This document shows, in pieces, positions 1-8,136 of a DNA stretch of 64,000 nucleotides. The stretch lies in NCBI RefSeq assembly GCF_000147355.1, contig NC_014506.1:1426001-1490000 (forward strand). Reading direction: 5' to 3'. The translations under genes were made by a program, and so were the position numbers. The DNA comes from Sulfurimonas autotrophica DSM 16294 (lineage in GTDB: Bacteria; Campylobacterota; Campylobacteria; Campylobacterales; Sulfurimonadaceae). Every line of letters begins with the position of its first letter. The first letter of the stretch is position 1. A model generated the notes under the pieces. It had not been told where the DNA came from. It searched no databases and was given only the letters and a program-made list of their open reading frames with translations.

Positions 1-156
1 AAAGACTATAACCTAACAATGGCAGATAAAATATCACGAGCAAACAATACTATCACAGTAATAAGAGACAACAAAGATGTCGAAACACTCAATAAAGGTC
101 TTATAATCGGTTTTGGTGCCGGTGACATTACCTACCAAATCAGAGGAACTGCATAG
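1..156 (+). CDS. murC: UDP-N-acetylmuramate--L-alanine ligase MurC, C-terminal end (partial)
   Basis: The reading frame is open from base 1 to a TAG at 154-156 and encodes the last 51 residues of a protein ending in IIGFGAGDITYQIRGTA. The GAGDI motif near the C-terminus is typical of MurC, the cytoplasmic ATP-dependent ligase that adds L-alanine to UDP-MurNAc in peptidoglycan synthesis. Only this tail is visible, so the assignment rests on one motif and a short stretch. The stop TAG shares its G with the GTG start of the next gene, which implies translational coupling. Confidence 0.7.
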   Translation, partial: KDYNLTMADKISRANNTITVIRDNKDVETLNKGLIIGFGAGDITYQIRGTA

Positions 157-485
157 TGGCATATATTTACGGCATCATTATTGTAGCGCTGTTGTTTGCA
201 GCCCTGCATTATTTTACAGAACTGGGCAAATCTCAAAAGCTTCTTATCGGAGCTGTACTTTTAGTCGTTGTACTCAGTGCTGTCGCTTACAACAAATACA
301 ATGAAGCCCAAAGAGAAAAAATGCTTAAGACAATAGTAAAATATGAGCAGGGAAAAACAGTTACATGTAACGGAATCGATGTAAATTCAAGCATTTACTC
401 TCTAAGTGTAGGAACCTACACCTTTATAGGCAAAAAAAATACTCCGCATTACGCGGAGATGATAAGTGCAGCCACTTGTGAATAA
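156..485 (+). CDS. Small membrane protein of unknown function
   Basis: This encodes 109 residues and starts at a GTG that overlaps the murC stop (TAGTG). Two hydrophobic segments lie at about residues 2-20 and 27-45, followed by a soluble domain of about 60 residues with two cysteines (in VTCNGIDV and at the C-terminal CE). The topology suggests an inner-membrane protein with the C-terminal domain on one side. I do not recognise a named family. The tight overlap with murC suggests co-expression with a cell-wall gene, but function cannot be inferred. One perfect TTACATGTAA palindrome lies inside it at 361-370. Confidence 0.75.
   Translation: MAYIYGIIIVALLFAALHYFTELGKSQKLLIGAVLLVVVLSAVAYNKYNEAQREKMLKTIVKYEQGKTVTCNGIDVNSSIYSLSVGTYTFIGKKNTPHYAEMISAATCE
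361..370. repeat. Iterated palindrome TTACATGTAA (first of nine perfect copies)
   Basis: Perfect copies were found by eye at 361-370, 4856-4865, 5381-5390, 19850-19859, 20300-20309, 23515-23524, 26783-26792, 37746-37755 and 42722-42731. Near copies with one difference occur for example at 1017, 3707, 8640, 19071, 25282, 38068 and 46050. All nine perfect copies lie inside genes and in various reading frames. See the findings. Confidence 0.8.
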
Positions 486-494
486 AGGTATATT

Positions 495-1772
495 ATGTCC
501 ATAACAAATATTGCTACTCATGATATAAAAAAGCTCGAAGAACTTATTCTTTTTGAACTTTATGAAAATCATAAACAGCTTATTGTTCTAAACAACAAAG
601 AAGACACTTCTTTAATTGTGCAAGAAAGTTTACAAATTATCAAAAACTTCATCATCCATAAAAAAATAAATACAAATTTTTATACCAAAACAGGCATAAT
701 ATTTCATACAAAACGTATTGCTTTTCCTACAGTTATAGAGATTTTAGATATTGTGCAAAATGAAATCATTACACATTACGATATCGTTACAGATTTAACA
801 CTTATTGTAAAACTGTACCAAATCGCCATAAACAATATCGCAAAAGGTTATTTTGAAAATTCTTTTAAATCCTTTATATTTATGTTAAAAAAAAGAAATG
901 AAAAAAGGGTTCCTCAAATCTTAAAAGAGATATTTTGTGAACATATCACCTGGTTAGATCTCGTGCAAACAGACTTACAAGAGAACTATCACGATGTAAA
1001 TCACATTCTAAATAAACATACATGTAATTTTATTGAGAAATTGAAACTTTTTGTAGAAGAACATAAAAATTTTCATAATGAGTATAAGCAAATTGAGTCA
1101 TTGCATAAACAATTTCATAAAGACATACTTGTACTTATCTATGCATTAGACATAAAAAACTATATAAGAGCCTATGAAATAGCCAATGAAATAGCATTAA
1201 TTTCCGTAGAAATAGAGTCTATAATAGGAATTATAAATATCCTCGAAATTGATGAATCTTCAAAATATGATGACCTCACTGGTGCGTTAAGCCGTAAACT
1301 CATTGCACCGATTTTAGAAAAAGAGCTCGACATAGCACGAATTGCAAATAAAAAAATGACTATTTCCATGATAGACATAGATGATTTTAAATATGTCAAT
1401 GACACTTATGGCCATCAATGCGGTGATGCAGTTTTAAAGCATCTTGTAGCAAAATGTAAATCAGTTTTACGTTCGACTGATTACATATTTCGCTACGGCG
1501 GTGAAGAATTTATTATACTGCTCAATGCCGCCAACTTTACCAATGCTGTAGAAATTTATGAAAAACTCAGACAAAAAGTTGAAAACAGCTATATTGAGTG
1601 TAATGGAAATAAAATCTCTATCACTATTAGTATTGGCATAGAATCAGTTGACAGCAGTAAAAAAATTAACATTGCTAAAATTATAAAACAAGCTGATCAA
1701 CACTTATATACAGCAAAAAACAATGGTAAAAATATGATCATATATAATGAAGCAAAAGAGGTAGAAAAATAA
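495..1772 (+). CDS. Diguanylate cyclase with uncharacterised N-terminal domain
   Basis: This 425-residue protein has a C-terminal GGDEF domain (about 255-420) that would make cyclic-di-GMP from two GTP. The signature is RYGGEEF, with metal-site residues in SMIDIDDFKYVNDTYGH. An RSTD (RxxD) inhibitory site lies five residues upstream, so product inhibition is likely. The N-terminal 250 residues are largely helical and have no clear membrane segment; I recognise no sensor family. A good ribosome site (AAAGG) precedes the ATG. The gene sits between a murC-linked gene and mutS2, and its stop overlaps the apparent AUA start of mutS2 (ATAA). Confidence 0.9.
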   Translation: MSITNIATHDIKKLEELILFELYENHKQLIVLNNKEDTSLIVQESLQIIKNFIIHKKINTNFYTKTGIIFHTKRIAFPTVIEILDIVQNEIITHYDIVTDLTLIVKLYQIAINNIAKGYFENSFKSFIFMLKKRNEKRVPQILKEIFCEHITWLDLVQTDLQENYHDVNHILNKHTCNFIEKLKLFVEEHKNFHNEYKQIESLHKQFHKDILVLIYALDIKNYIRAYEIANEIALISVEIESIIGIINILEIDESSKYDDLTGALSRKLIAPILEKELDIARIANKKMTISMIDIDDFKYVNDTYGHQCGDAVLKHLVAKCKSVLRSTDYIFRYGGEEFIILLNAANFTNAVEIYEKLRQKVENSYIECNGNKISITISIGIESVDSSKKINIAKIIKQADQHLYTAKNNGKNMIIYNEAKEVEK

Positions 1773-3964
1773 AGACGTTAATCAATCAACTCGATTTATC
1801 AGAGCACATAGAACAATTTCAAAGCTTCTTCTCACGCAAACATGCACTTTATATTGAAGGTGACCAGGAGCTGCATTTTCGCTATATAAAAGAGCTTGAC
1901 AAGCTTGAGTTTAAAGCACCGCCTAAAGTCGCTGACTTTTTTGACATCAAGGGGCATTTAAAAAAACACGGTGTTTTAAATTTTGAACAGGTTTTTGAGA
2001 TTGTAAAAATTGTCAGATATTTCCGCTATTTTAAAAACCGTGAACTTGAAGGTTTAATCGGTGAGTGGATGGAAAAGTTCACTATACCCGAAACTTTTTT
2101 AGAGATAGAAAAATATTTCACCAATGACGGAAAGTTTGAAGAAAATCTCGATGAAAACCTTTTTAGACTCTCCCAAAGAATAGCGGAGCACAAAAACAAT
2201 ATTTCGGGCGCACTTAAAAGAATGATGTCAAGTTCCAAACTTGCAGGCTACCTTGTCGATACACAAATTCACTTTATAAACAATGAAGAGTGTCTGCTTG
2301 TGCGCGGGGGATTTAACCATGTCCTCAAAGGTGCAGTCGTCGGACGCAGTACCGGAGGCTTTTTTTATGTTGCACCCGACACTATTTTAAAATCCAAAGA
2401 ACAAATTCGTTTTATAGAACAAGAGAGAGAAACAATTTTTTATGAATATGCAAAAGAGTTTTCAAAAAAACTCTATGAGCTGCAGCCTTTTGTAAATTTC
2501 ATAGACAAAGAGTTTACAAAATTTGACAATTATCAGGCACGGGTGCTCTTTGCAAAAAGTAAAAATTTACAGCTTATAAAAAGCAAAAAAGATTCAAAAA
2601 TAGTGCTGAGTGATTTTATTCACCCTGCACTGCACAATGCAAAACCCATCAATGTTGATTTTTCTAAAAATATTTTAATGGTTACAGGTGTCAATGCCGG
2701 CGGAAAAACCATGCTTTTAAAATCCATATTGGCTTGTGCATTTATGGCAAAGTACATTATACCAATGAAACTTAATGAGACAAAATCTCATATAGGCAGC
2801 TTTAAGACAATAAAAGCCATCATAGACGACCCGCAAAATGTAAAAAATGACATCTCTACTTTTGCAGGAAGAATGCAGCAGTTTTCTCGTATATTTGAGT
2901 ATAAATCTGCTCTTATCGGTGTAGATGAGATAGAACTCGGAACAGATTCCGATGAGGCGGCGGCACTTTTTAAAGTCATACTTGATGACTTAATCAAACG
3001 CGGACAGAAAGTCGTTGTGACGACACACCATAAACGCCTTGCAGCCCTCATGGCAGACCGTGATGACGTCGAGCTTATGGCTGCCATTTATGATGAAGAG
3101 CAGCGAAGACCGACCTATGAGTTTATGCAGGGAATCATAGGTAAAAGTTACGCTTTTGAGACCGCAAGCCGCTATGGTATAGCAAACAACATTGTCAATA
3201 AAGCCAAAAGCGTTTACGGCGACAATTCAGAAAAACTCAGTCTTTTGATAGAACGCGGCTCACAGCTTGAACGTGAACTCAAGCAAAAGCATAAAAAAGT
3301 TGATGAAAAGCTTGATGAAATTCATAAAAAAGAGTATGCACTCAAAGAACAAAAAGAACAGCTATTTCGTGAACTGGAAGAGCAAAAAGCAGTACTTAGA
3401 CGCTCTTATGATGTAGCAATCAGTGAGGCAAAAAATGCAGCCAAAGCAGGCGATATAAAAGAGATTCACCGTGCTATGAACAAGGCAAATAAAAAACTGC
3501 CAAAACAGATGCAAAAAGAAGACAAAAGAAATATAGAGTTCAAAGTAGGCGACAAGGTCAAATACCACTCCCAAAAAGGCACTATAGTTTCTATGCGGGG
3601 TAAAGATGAGGCGACAATAGAAGTGGACGGCATGCGTGTCAGAGTTAAAACAAAACATCTCAAACACACACAAATCATTAAGCAAAAACCTACAACCAAC
3701 CTTAACTTACATGTAGAGAAAAAAGCAGGACTTAAATGTGACCTGCACGGCATGCGGGCTGATGAAGCCTGTGAGGTTTTAGACAAGTTTTTAAGTGATG
3801 CCCTTATAAACGGCTGGGATGAAGTCATAGTCTATCACGGCATCGGTACAGGAAAACTCTCTTATGCTGTAAAAAACTTCCTCAGCGCCCATCCGCGTGT
3901 GAAAAAATTTGAAGATGCACCCCAACACCTCGGCGGTTTCGGTGCAAAAATAGTAACACTCTAA
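1769..3964 (+). CDS. mutS2: MutS2-type endonuclease/ATPase with Smr domain, apparent AUA start
   Basis: MutS2 proteins bind branched or recombining DNA, or collided ribosomes, using an ABC-type ATPase and a nuclease-like Smr domain. Here the Walker A is GVNAGGKTMLL (about residue 310), the Walker B region is ALIGVDEIELGTDSDE, a long coiled coil follows at about 480-570, and the Smr domain at about 650-731 shows DLHGMRADEA and VYHGIGTGKL. The first ATG, at 2069, would remove about 100 family-like residues. The frame is open back to 1751 with no ATG, GTG or TTG. A strong ribosome site, GAGGT at 1758-1762, lies six bases before ATA at 1769, giving 731 residues starting (M)KTLINQLDL. I therefore place the start at ATA. 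A sequencing error in an original ATG is the alternative. Confidence 0.88.
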   Translation: MKTLINQLDLSEHIEQFQSFFSRKHALYIEGDQELHFRYIKELDKLEFKAPPKVADFFDIKGHLKKHGVLNFEQVFEIVKIVRYFRYFKNRELEGLIGEWMEKFTIPETFLEIEKYFTNDGKFEENLDENLFRLSQRIAEHKNNISGALKRMMSSSKLAGYLVDTQIHFINNEECLLVRGGFNHVLKGAVVGRSTGGFFYVAPDTILKSKEQIRFIEQERETIFYEYAKEFSKKLYELQPFVNFIDKEFTKFDNYQARVLFAKSKNLQLIKSKKDSKIVLSDFIHPALHNAKPINVDFSKNILMVTGVNAGGKTMLLKSILACAFMAKYIIPMKLNETKSHIGSFKTIKAIIDDPQNVKNDISTFAGRMQQFSRIFEYKSALIGVDEIELGTDSDEAAALFKVILDDLIKRGQKVVVTTHHKRLAALMADRDDVELMAAIYDEEQRRPTYEFMQGIIGKSYAFETASRYGIANNIVNKAKSVYGDNSEKLSLLIERGSQLERELKQKHKKVDEKLDEIHKKEYALKEQKEQLFRELEEQKAVLRRSYDVAISEAKNAAKAGDIKEIHRAMNKANKKLPKQMQKEDKRNIEFKVGDKVKYHSQKGTIVSMRGKDEATIEVDGMRVRVKTKHLKHTQIIKQKPTTNLNLHVEKKAGLKCDLHGMRADEACEVLDKFLSDALINGWDEVIVYHGIGTGKLSYAVKNFLSAHPRVKKFEDAPQHLGGFGAKIVTL

Positions 3965-3967
3965 TAA

Positions 3968-4483
3968 TTAAAATTGGTAATTTAAACCGGCATACCAATT
4001 TTGTATATTATTGACTTTAATATTTGTATCACTAGAATCTACATTTGACTTATAAGCTCTATAACCGACTTCTAGTGAAAAATATTTATTTAAATCATAT
4101 AGAAGTCCAAATTCTCCACCATAAATTAATCCTTTCATATCTTGGACTGTATCATTATATGCTAAATTACTATGCCCAAAGCTAGCACCGACAAATAATT
4201 TTGTTTGCTTCATTAGCGAAAATAAATAATCATAATTTACACCATAACTGTAGCCATTTCCATCACTAAGATTAATATGTTGATAAAAAATAGCTATACG
4301 ATTATTATAATTAATGTTATATCCAATTTTCACAGTTTGCATACCAGAATTATCTGTTGCAATATGTGTATTACCACTATCCATACTTATTCTATTACTC
4401 CCGACATCAAAACCGACATACACACCATTATTTGCAGCCATCAAGCTACTTACCAATAAAACAACTAAAGAAAAAAACTTCAT
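3968..4483 (-). CDS. Small outer-membrane beta-barrel protein
   Basis: This 171-residue protein has an N-terminal signal peptide (MKFFSLVVLLVSSLMAANN) and then alternating polar and hydrophobic strands such as GVYVGFDVG, FVGASFGHSN and WYAGLNYQF. The terminal phenylalanine is a typical assembly signal for outer-membrane barrels. The size fits an eight-stranded OmpA/OmpX-like barrel, but I cannot name a subfamily. It is convergent with mutS2, with three bases between the stops. A TATACT -10-like box lies upstream at 4525-4530. Confidence 0.75.
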   Translation of the reverse strand: MKFFSLVVLLVSSLMAANNGVYVGFDVGSNRISMDSGNTHIATDNSGMQTVKIGYNINYNNRIAIFYQHINLSDGNGYSYGVNYDYLFSLMKQTKLFVGASFGHSNLAYNDTVQDMKGLIYGGEFGLLYDLNKYFSLEVGYRAYKSNVDSSDTNIKVNNIQNWYAGLNYQF

Positions 4484-4524
4484 TTTACACCTTTATAATC
4501 ACTGAATGAGTAAATTTATGTAAG

Positions 4525-4530
4525 AGTATA
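4525..4530 (-). promoter_or_regulatory. Likely -10 box for the outer-membrane barrel gene
   Basis: TATACT on the minus strand, preceded by AAGA, about 40 bases before the ATG at 4483. No -35 box is expected to be conserved in Campylobacterota. Confidence 0.4.
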
Positions 4531-4582
4531 TCTTAAACAAACTTGTAATAATATTACTCTGAAAATATGCTAAAATGCGTTT

Positions 4583-5773
4583 ATGAATAAAAAAATAGCA
4601 ATAATCGGCGGTGGTGCATCGGGGTTTTTATGCGCAATTTTTTGTGCCAAAGCAGGTGTAAGCGTTGATTTATTTGAACAAAATGACAAATGTGCAAAAA
4701 AAATTCTAGTCTCAGGAAACGGACGCTGCAACATTACAAACAAAAACTTACATGGTAATGATTTTTTCTCACAAAACCCAAACTTTGTAGAGTATGCTAT
4801 AAAAAATTTCGGTTTTAAAGAGTTTGAGAAGTTTGCTGCATCCATCGGCTTAGTATTACATGTAATGAATGACGGTAGAGCTTATCCACTTAGTAATGAA
4901 GCAAAAAGTGTTGCCAAAATTTTTGAAGAATATGCAAAAGACCTCGGCGTAATTTTTCATACACAAGAAAAAATAACAGATATAAAAAAACTCACCAAAC
5001 AGTATGAACGTGTTGTTGTAGCAAGTGGCTCACGTGCTGCATCTCATTTAGGAGGCAATGCCGATGCCGAAGAGTTTGCCAAAACTTTCGGGCACAGCAT
5101 TATTAATGCTTATCCCTCTTTGGTACAGCTGCATCTCTCATCAAAAACAGCACATAAAATGAGCGGAGCAAAACTCAATGCCGAAGTTACTTTGCTTATC
5201 AATCATCAAAAAGAGACCACTTGCAACGGCGATGTTCTTTTTACAAACTACGGTGTTTCTGGTTTCGCAATTTTGGATATTTCTCAACGAGCCAGCGAGG
5301 CACTCTTAGAGTATCAAGCCGTTACTCTATCCATTAATCTACTGCCCGGATTTACAGCACAAAAGCTCTCTGCACATATCTTACATGTAAAGAAAAATAT
5401 ACATGAATTTACTGTTTTAGATATATTAGTCGGGCTTGTTCCTCTTAAAATAGCAAACGGGCTTTTAATAGACTTACATATAGATGCTGCAAGTAAAAAT
5501 ATAGACACAAAGCTCTCCAAAAAAATAGCAAACCTTATGCTGAATTGGCATTTTGAAGCAACTGAAACCCACGGATTCAGACATGCCGAAGTCAGTGGCG
5601 GCGGGATAAATACGGATGAAATAAACCCTAAAACTTTTGAATCAAAAAAGAAGAAAAATCTCTATTTTATCGGTGAATGTCTGGATGTTGTCGGCAGACG
5701 CGGCGGATATAATTTTGCTTTTGCCTGGGCGAGTGCCTACACGGCAGCCAAAGCCATAACTGCCAAGTCATAA
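4583..5773 (+). CDS. YhiN/HI0933-type NAD(P)/FAD-dependent oxidoreductase
   Basis: This 396-residue flavoprotein has an N-terminal dinucleotide-binding motif IGGGASGFLCAIFCAKAG and the family signature KILVSGNGRCNITN. The C-terminal FAD contact is GRRGGYNFAFAWASAY. The HI0933/YhiN family (Pfam HI0933_like) is widespread; the physiological substrate is generally unknown, and a bile-acid-acting relative is BaiN. The length matches the family. It stands alone between the barrel gene and the lemA operon. Two perfect TTACATGTAA palindromes lie in it (4856 and 5381), more than in any other gene here. Confidence 0.9.
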   Translation: MNKKIAIIGGGASGFLCAIFCAKAGVSVDLFEQNDKCAKKILVSGNGRCNITNKNLHGNDFFSQNPNFVEYAIKNFGFKEFEKFAASIGLVLHVMNDGRAYPLSNEAKSVAKIFEEYAKDLGVIFHTQEKITDIKKLTKQYERVVVASGSRAASHLGGNADAEEFAKTFGHSIINAYPSLVQLHLSSKTAHKMSGAKLNAEVTLLINHQKETTCNGDVLFTNYGVSGFAILDISQRASEALLEYQAVTLSINLLPGFTAQKLSAHILHVKKNIHEFTVLDILVGLVPLKIANGLLIDLHIDAASKNIDTKLSKKIANLMLNWHFEATETHGFRHAEVSGGGINTDEINPKTFESKKKKNLYFIGECLDVVGRRGGYNFAFAWASAYTAAKAITAKS

Positions 5774-5828
5774 GCACAAATTAAAACATAAAAAGATAAA
5801 CTATCCTTATATTAATAAAGGATGGTTT

Positions 5829-6383
5829 ATGTCAACACCGCTTATAATTCTCATAGTTCTTGCTATAATTTTAGTGCTTATGTACAATTCGCTCATAGCA
5901 AAGAAAAATCAGGTTGAAAATATATTTGCCTCAGTCGATACCCTCTTAAAAAAACGTTATGACCTCATACCCAACCTTGTCGCGTCTGTCAGCAAATACA
6001 TGCAGCATGAAAAGTCCATTCTTGAAGATATAACCAAACTACGCTCGCAAGCAAATAAAACAAATTTAAGTGACAAAGAAAAAATTGATTTAGACAAAAA
6101 GATGAGTTCTGCTCTTGGTTCTATTATGATTGCGGTTGAAAATTATCCTGAGCTTAAAGCAAATCAAAATATTCTGCACCTGCAGCACTCGCTCAATGAA
6201 GTAGAAGCACAAATCTCTGCGGCACGCCGAGCTTATAATCAAGCCGTAACAGATTACAACAATGTAATTGAGCAGATTCCTACAAATATTATGGCAAATA
6301 TGATGGGCTACAGCCGAAAAGATGTTTTTGAAGTTAGTGAAGATGAGAGAAAAAATGTCAATGTTAAAGAGCTGTTTCACTAA
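5829..6383 (+). CDS. lemA: LemA family membrane-anchored protein
   Basis: This 184-residue protein has one N-terminal transmembrane helix (about residues 4-22), followed by the LemA signature KRYDLIPNLVASVSKYMQHE and a helical bundle. LemA proteins are membrane-anchored coiled proteins with no settled role. The start has a strong ribosome site (AAGGATGG). It is the first gene of a three-gene run with a DUF3137 gene (three bases downstream) and an EI24 gene, an arrangement common in Campylobacterota. Confidence 0.92.
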   Translation: MSTPLIILIVLAIILVLMYNSLIAKKNQVENIFASVDTLLKKRYDLIPNLVASVSKYMQHEKSILEDITKLRSQANKTNLSDKEKIDLDKKMSSALGSIMIAVENYPELKANQNILHLQHSLNEVEAQISAARRAYNQAVTDYNNVIEQIPTNIMANMMGYSRKDVFEVSEDERKNVNVKELFH

Positions 6384-6386
6384 TAA

Positions 6387-7361
6387 ATGAAAAATATCAG
6401 TGAGTTAACCGATTTTTACTACAAAACGCTCTATCCTGTGTTGCAAAACCTTGAACAAGAGAGAAAAAAACTTAAAAGCAAGATTATAAATACAGGTATT
6501 GTTTATACCTTAGTTGTTGCATTACTTTCACTTGTGCTTTTAGACAATAGTTCCAAGATTGATACTTATGTATTTGTAGCCGTAGCATACCTCGCTATCG
6601 GTGGAGGCATATACAAGTACCTCATCAAAGACTATACTTATCAATTTAAAAACTTTATTATTCATCCCCTTATTGAGGAGATTGATAAAAACCTCAGTTA
6701 CATGCCCAATGCACATGTCGCAAAAGAGAACTTTACCCGTTCAAGGATTTTTACAACCCAACCTGACAGACTTAGCGGCAATGACTATATTCGCGGTAAA
6801 ATTGACGGTATAAAAATAGAACTCTCCGACCTGCATGCCGAGAAAAAACATAAAGATTCAAAAGGCAGAACAAGCTGGAGTACAATTTTTCAAGGACTTT
6901 TTATAGTTTGTGAATTTAACAAGCATTTCAAATCCCAGACAGTTATTTTGCCTGACAGTGCCCAAAATACTTTTGGCGATCTCATAGGAAACTGGCTTCA
7001 GGCTAATAATATGGGTCGAAATGAACTTGTAAAAATGGATAACATAGAGTTTGAAAAAGAGTTTGTAGTTTATTCAGATGACCAAATCGAAGCACGATAT
7101 ATTTTGACACATACACTTATGAGTAAACTGCTGCAATTTAGAAAAAAGTCTCAACACCCCTTATATGTCTCATTTCTAGGTGGAAATATCTATATGGCAA
7201 TAGAGTACAATAAAGACCTTTTTGAACCGTCTGTTTTTCATTCACTATTAAAGTATAAAATAGCGATGGAATATATCCAAACTCTGCATTTGGCACTGGG
7301 TATCGTCCAAGAGTTACAACTTAATCAAAAATTATGGAGCAAATATAAAAATGGAAAATGA
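6387..7361 (+). CDS. DUF3137 domain membrane protein
   Basis: This 324-residue protein has two transmembrane helices near the N-terminus (about 32-52 and 59-75), then a cytoplasmic domain with motifs such as ENFTRSRIF and DYIRGKIDGIKIELSDLHAE that fit the DUF3137 family (often found with LemA). The family's function is unknown. The end overlaps the start of the EI24 gene by 11 bases, so the three genes are probably co-translated. Confidence 0.85.
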   Translation: MKNISELTDFYYKTLYPVLQNLEQERKKLKSKIINTGIVYTLVVALLSLVLLDNSSKIDTYVFVAVAYLAIGGGIYKYLIKDYTYQFKNFIIHPLIEEIDKNLSYMPNAHVAKENFTRSRIFTTQPDRLSGNDYIRGKIDGIKIELSDLHAEKKHKDSKGRTSWSTIFQGLFIVCEFNKHFKSQTVILPDSAQNTFGDLIGNWLQANNMGRNELVKMDNIEFEKEFVVYSDDQIEARYILTHTLMSKLLQFRKKSQHPLYVSFLGGNIYMAIEYNKDLFEPSVFHSLLKYKIAMEYIQTLHLALGIVQELQLNQKLWSKYKNGK

Positions 7362-8136
7362 AACAAGTATTCTCTCAATCAGCATCAAAGATTTATTTAC
7401 AAAAAAGATGCTGATGTACTCTGTCATGCCTTTTATTATCAGTATGATTATTCTGTATATTCTTTTTTTTATTGTTGCCGGTTTGGGTATTGACCAATTA
7501 ACAACAATGGATGTCCAAACTTCTCAAACGACCATCCAAAACGGTATACCGCACACTGAGAGTTTTCAAGCCACCCTTGCCGGTACAGGTATAATGAAAT
7601 TTTTGATGAGTAGTGCACTCACTTCATGGATAGCAACTTTTCTTATTTATACTATAGGCGGATTAATGACGCTCTATGCTTCTATATTTGTGGCATTATT
7701 GGTTATTGGATTTTTAACACATGCAATTTTGCAGGAGATTCAGTACAGGCATTATCAAGATGTAGAGATGATAGGCTATTCCAATGCTTTAGAAGGAGTA
7801 TTCCTAACCCTTAAATGGATATTGATCATGATCGTTCTGTTCTTTGTTTTTATTCCTCTATATTTTATACCTGTTGTAAACATCATAGCCTTTAATTTTC
7901 CGCTGTATTACTTTTTTCATAAAATGATGACTTATGATGTCTCTTCATCTATATGCACTAAAGAAGAAGCGATGAAAATCAAGTTTTTTTATGCCAATAC
8001 ACTCAGGTTAAAAACATTAGGGCTTTATCTACTTTCACTCATCCCTTTTGTTATTTTCTTTGCATCGGTATTTTATGTTATATATCTTGGACACAGCTAT
8101 TTTATAGAGGTTAGAAAATTAAGAAAAGAGGCTTAA
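7351..8136 (+). CDS. EI24/CysZ-like multi-pass membrane protein
   Basis: This 261-residue protein has about five or six hydrophobic segments, for example at residues 24-44, 80-100, 103-130, 150-180 and 225-250. The pattern and length fit the EI24 domain family, which includes the sulfate permease CysZ. No cys genes are adjacent, so a sulfate role is only a possibility. It is third in the lemA operon, and its TAA overlaps the stop codon of the convergent helicase gene. Confidence 0.75.
   Translation: MENETSILSISIKDLFTKKMLMYSVMPFIISMIILYILFFIVAGLGIDQLTTMDVQTSQTTIQNGIPHTESFQATLAGTGIMKFLMSSALTSWIATFLIYTIGGLMTLYASIFVALLVIGFLTHAILQEIQYRHYQDVEMIGYSNALEGVFLTLKWILIMIVLFFVFIPLYFIPVVNIIAFNFPLYYFFHKMMTYDVSSSICTKEEAMKIKFFYANTLRLKTLGLYLLSLIPFVIFFASVFYVIYLGHSYFIEVRKLRKEA

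Noticed and set aside
2069-3964. mutS2 starting at the first ATG (631 residues)
   Set aside because: About 100 upstream residues in the same frame look like the family N-terminus and have a strong ribosome site at 1758-1762.
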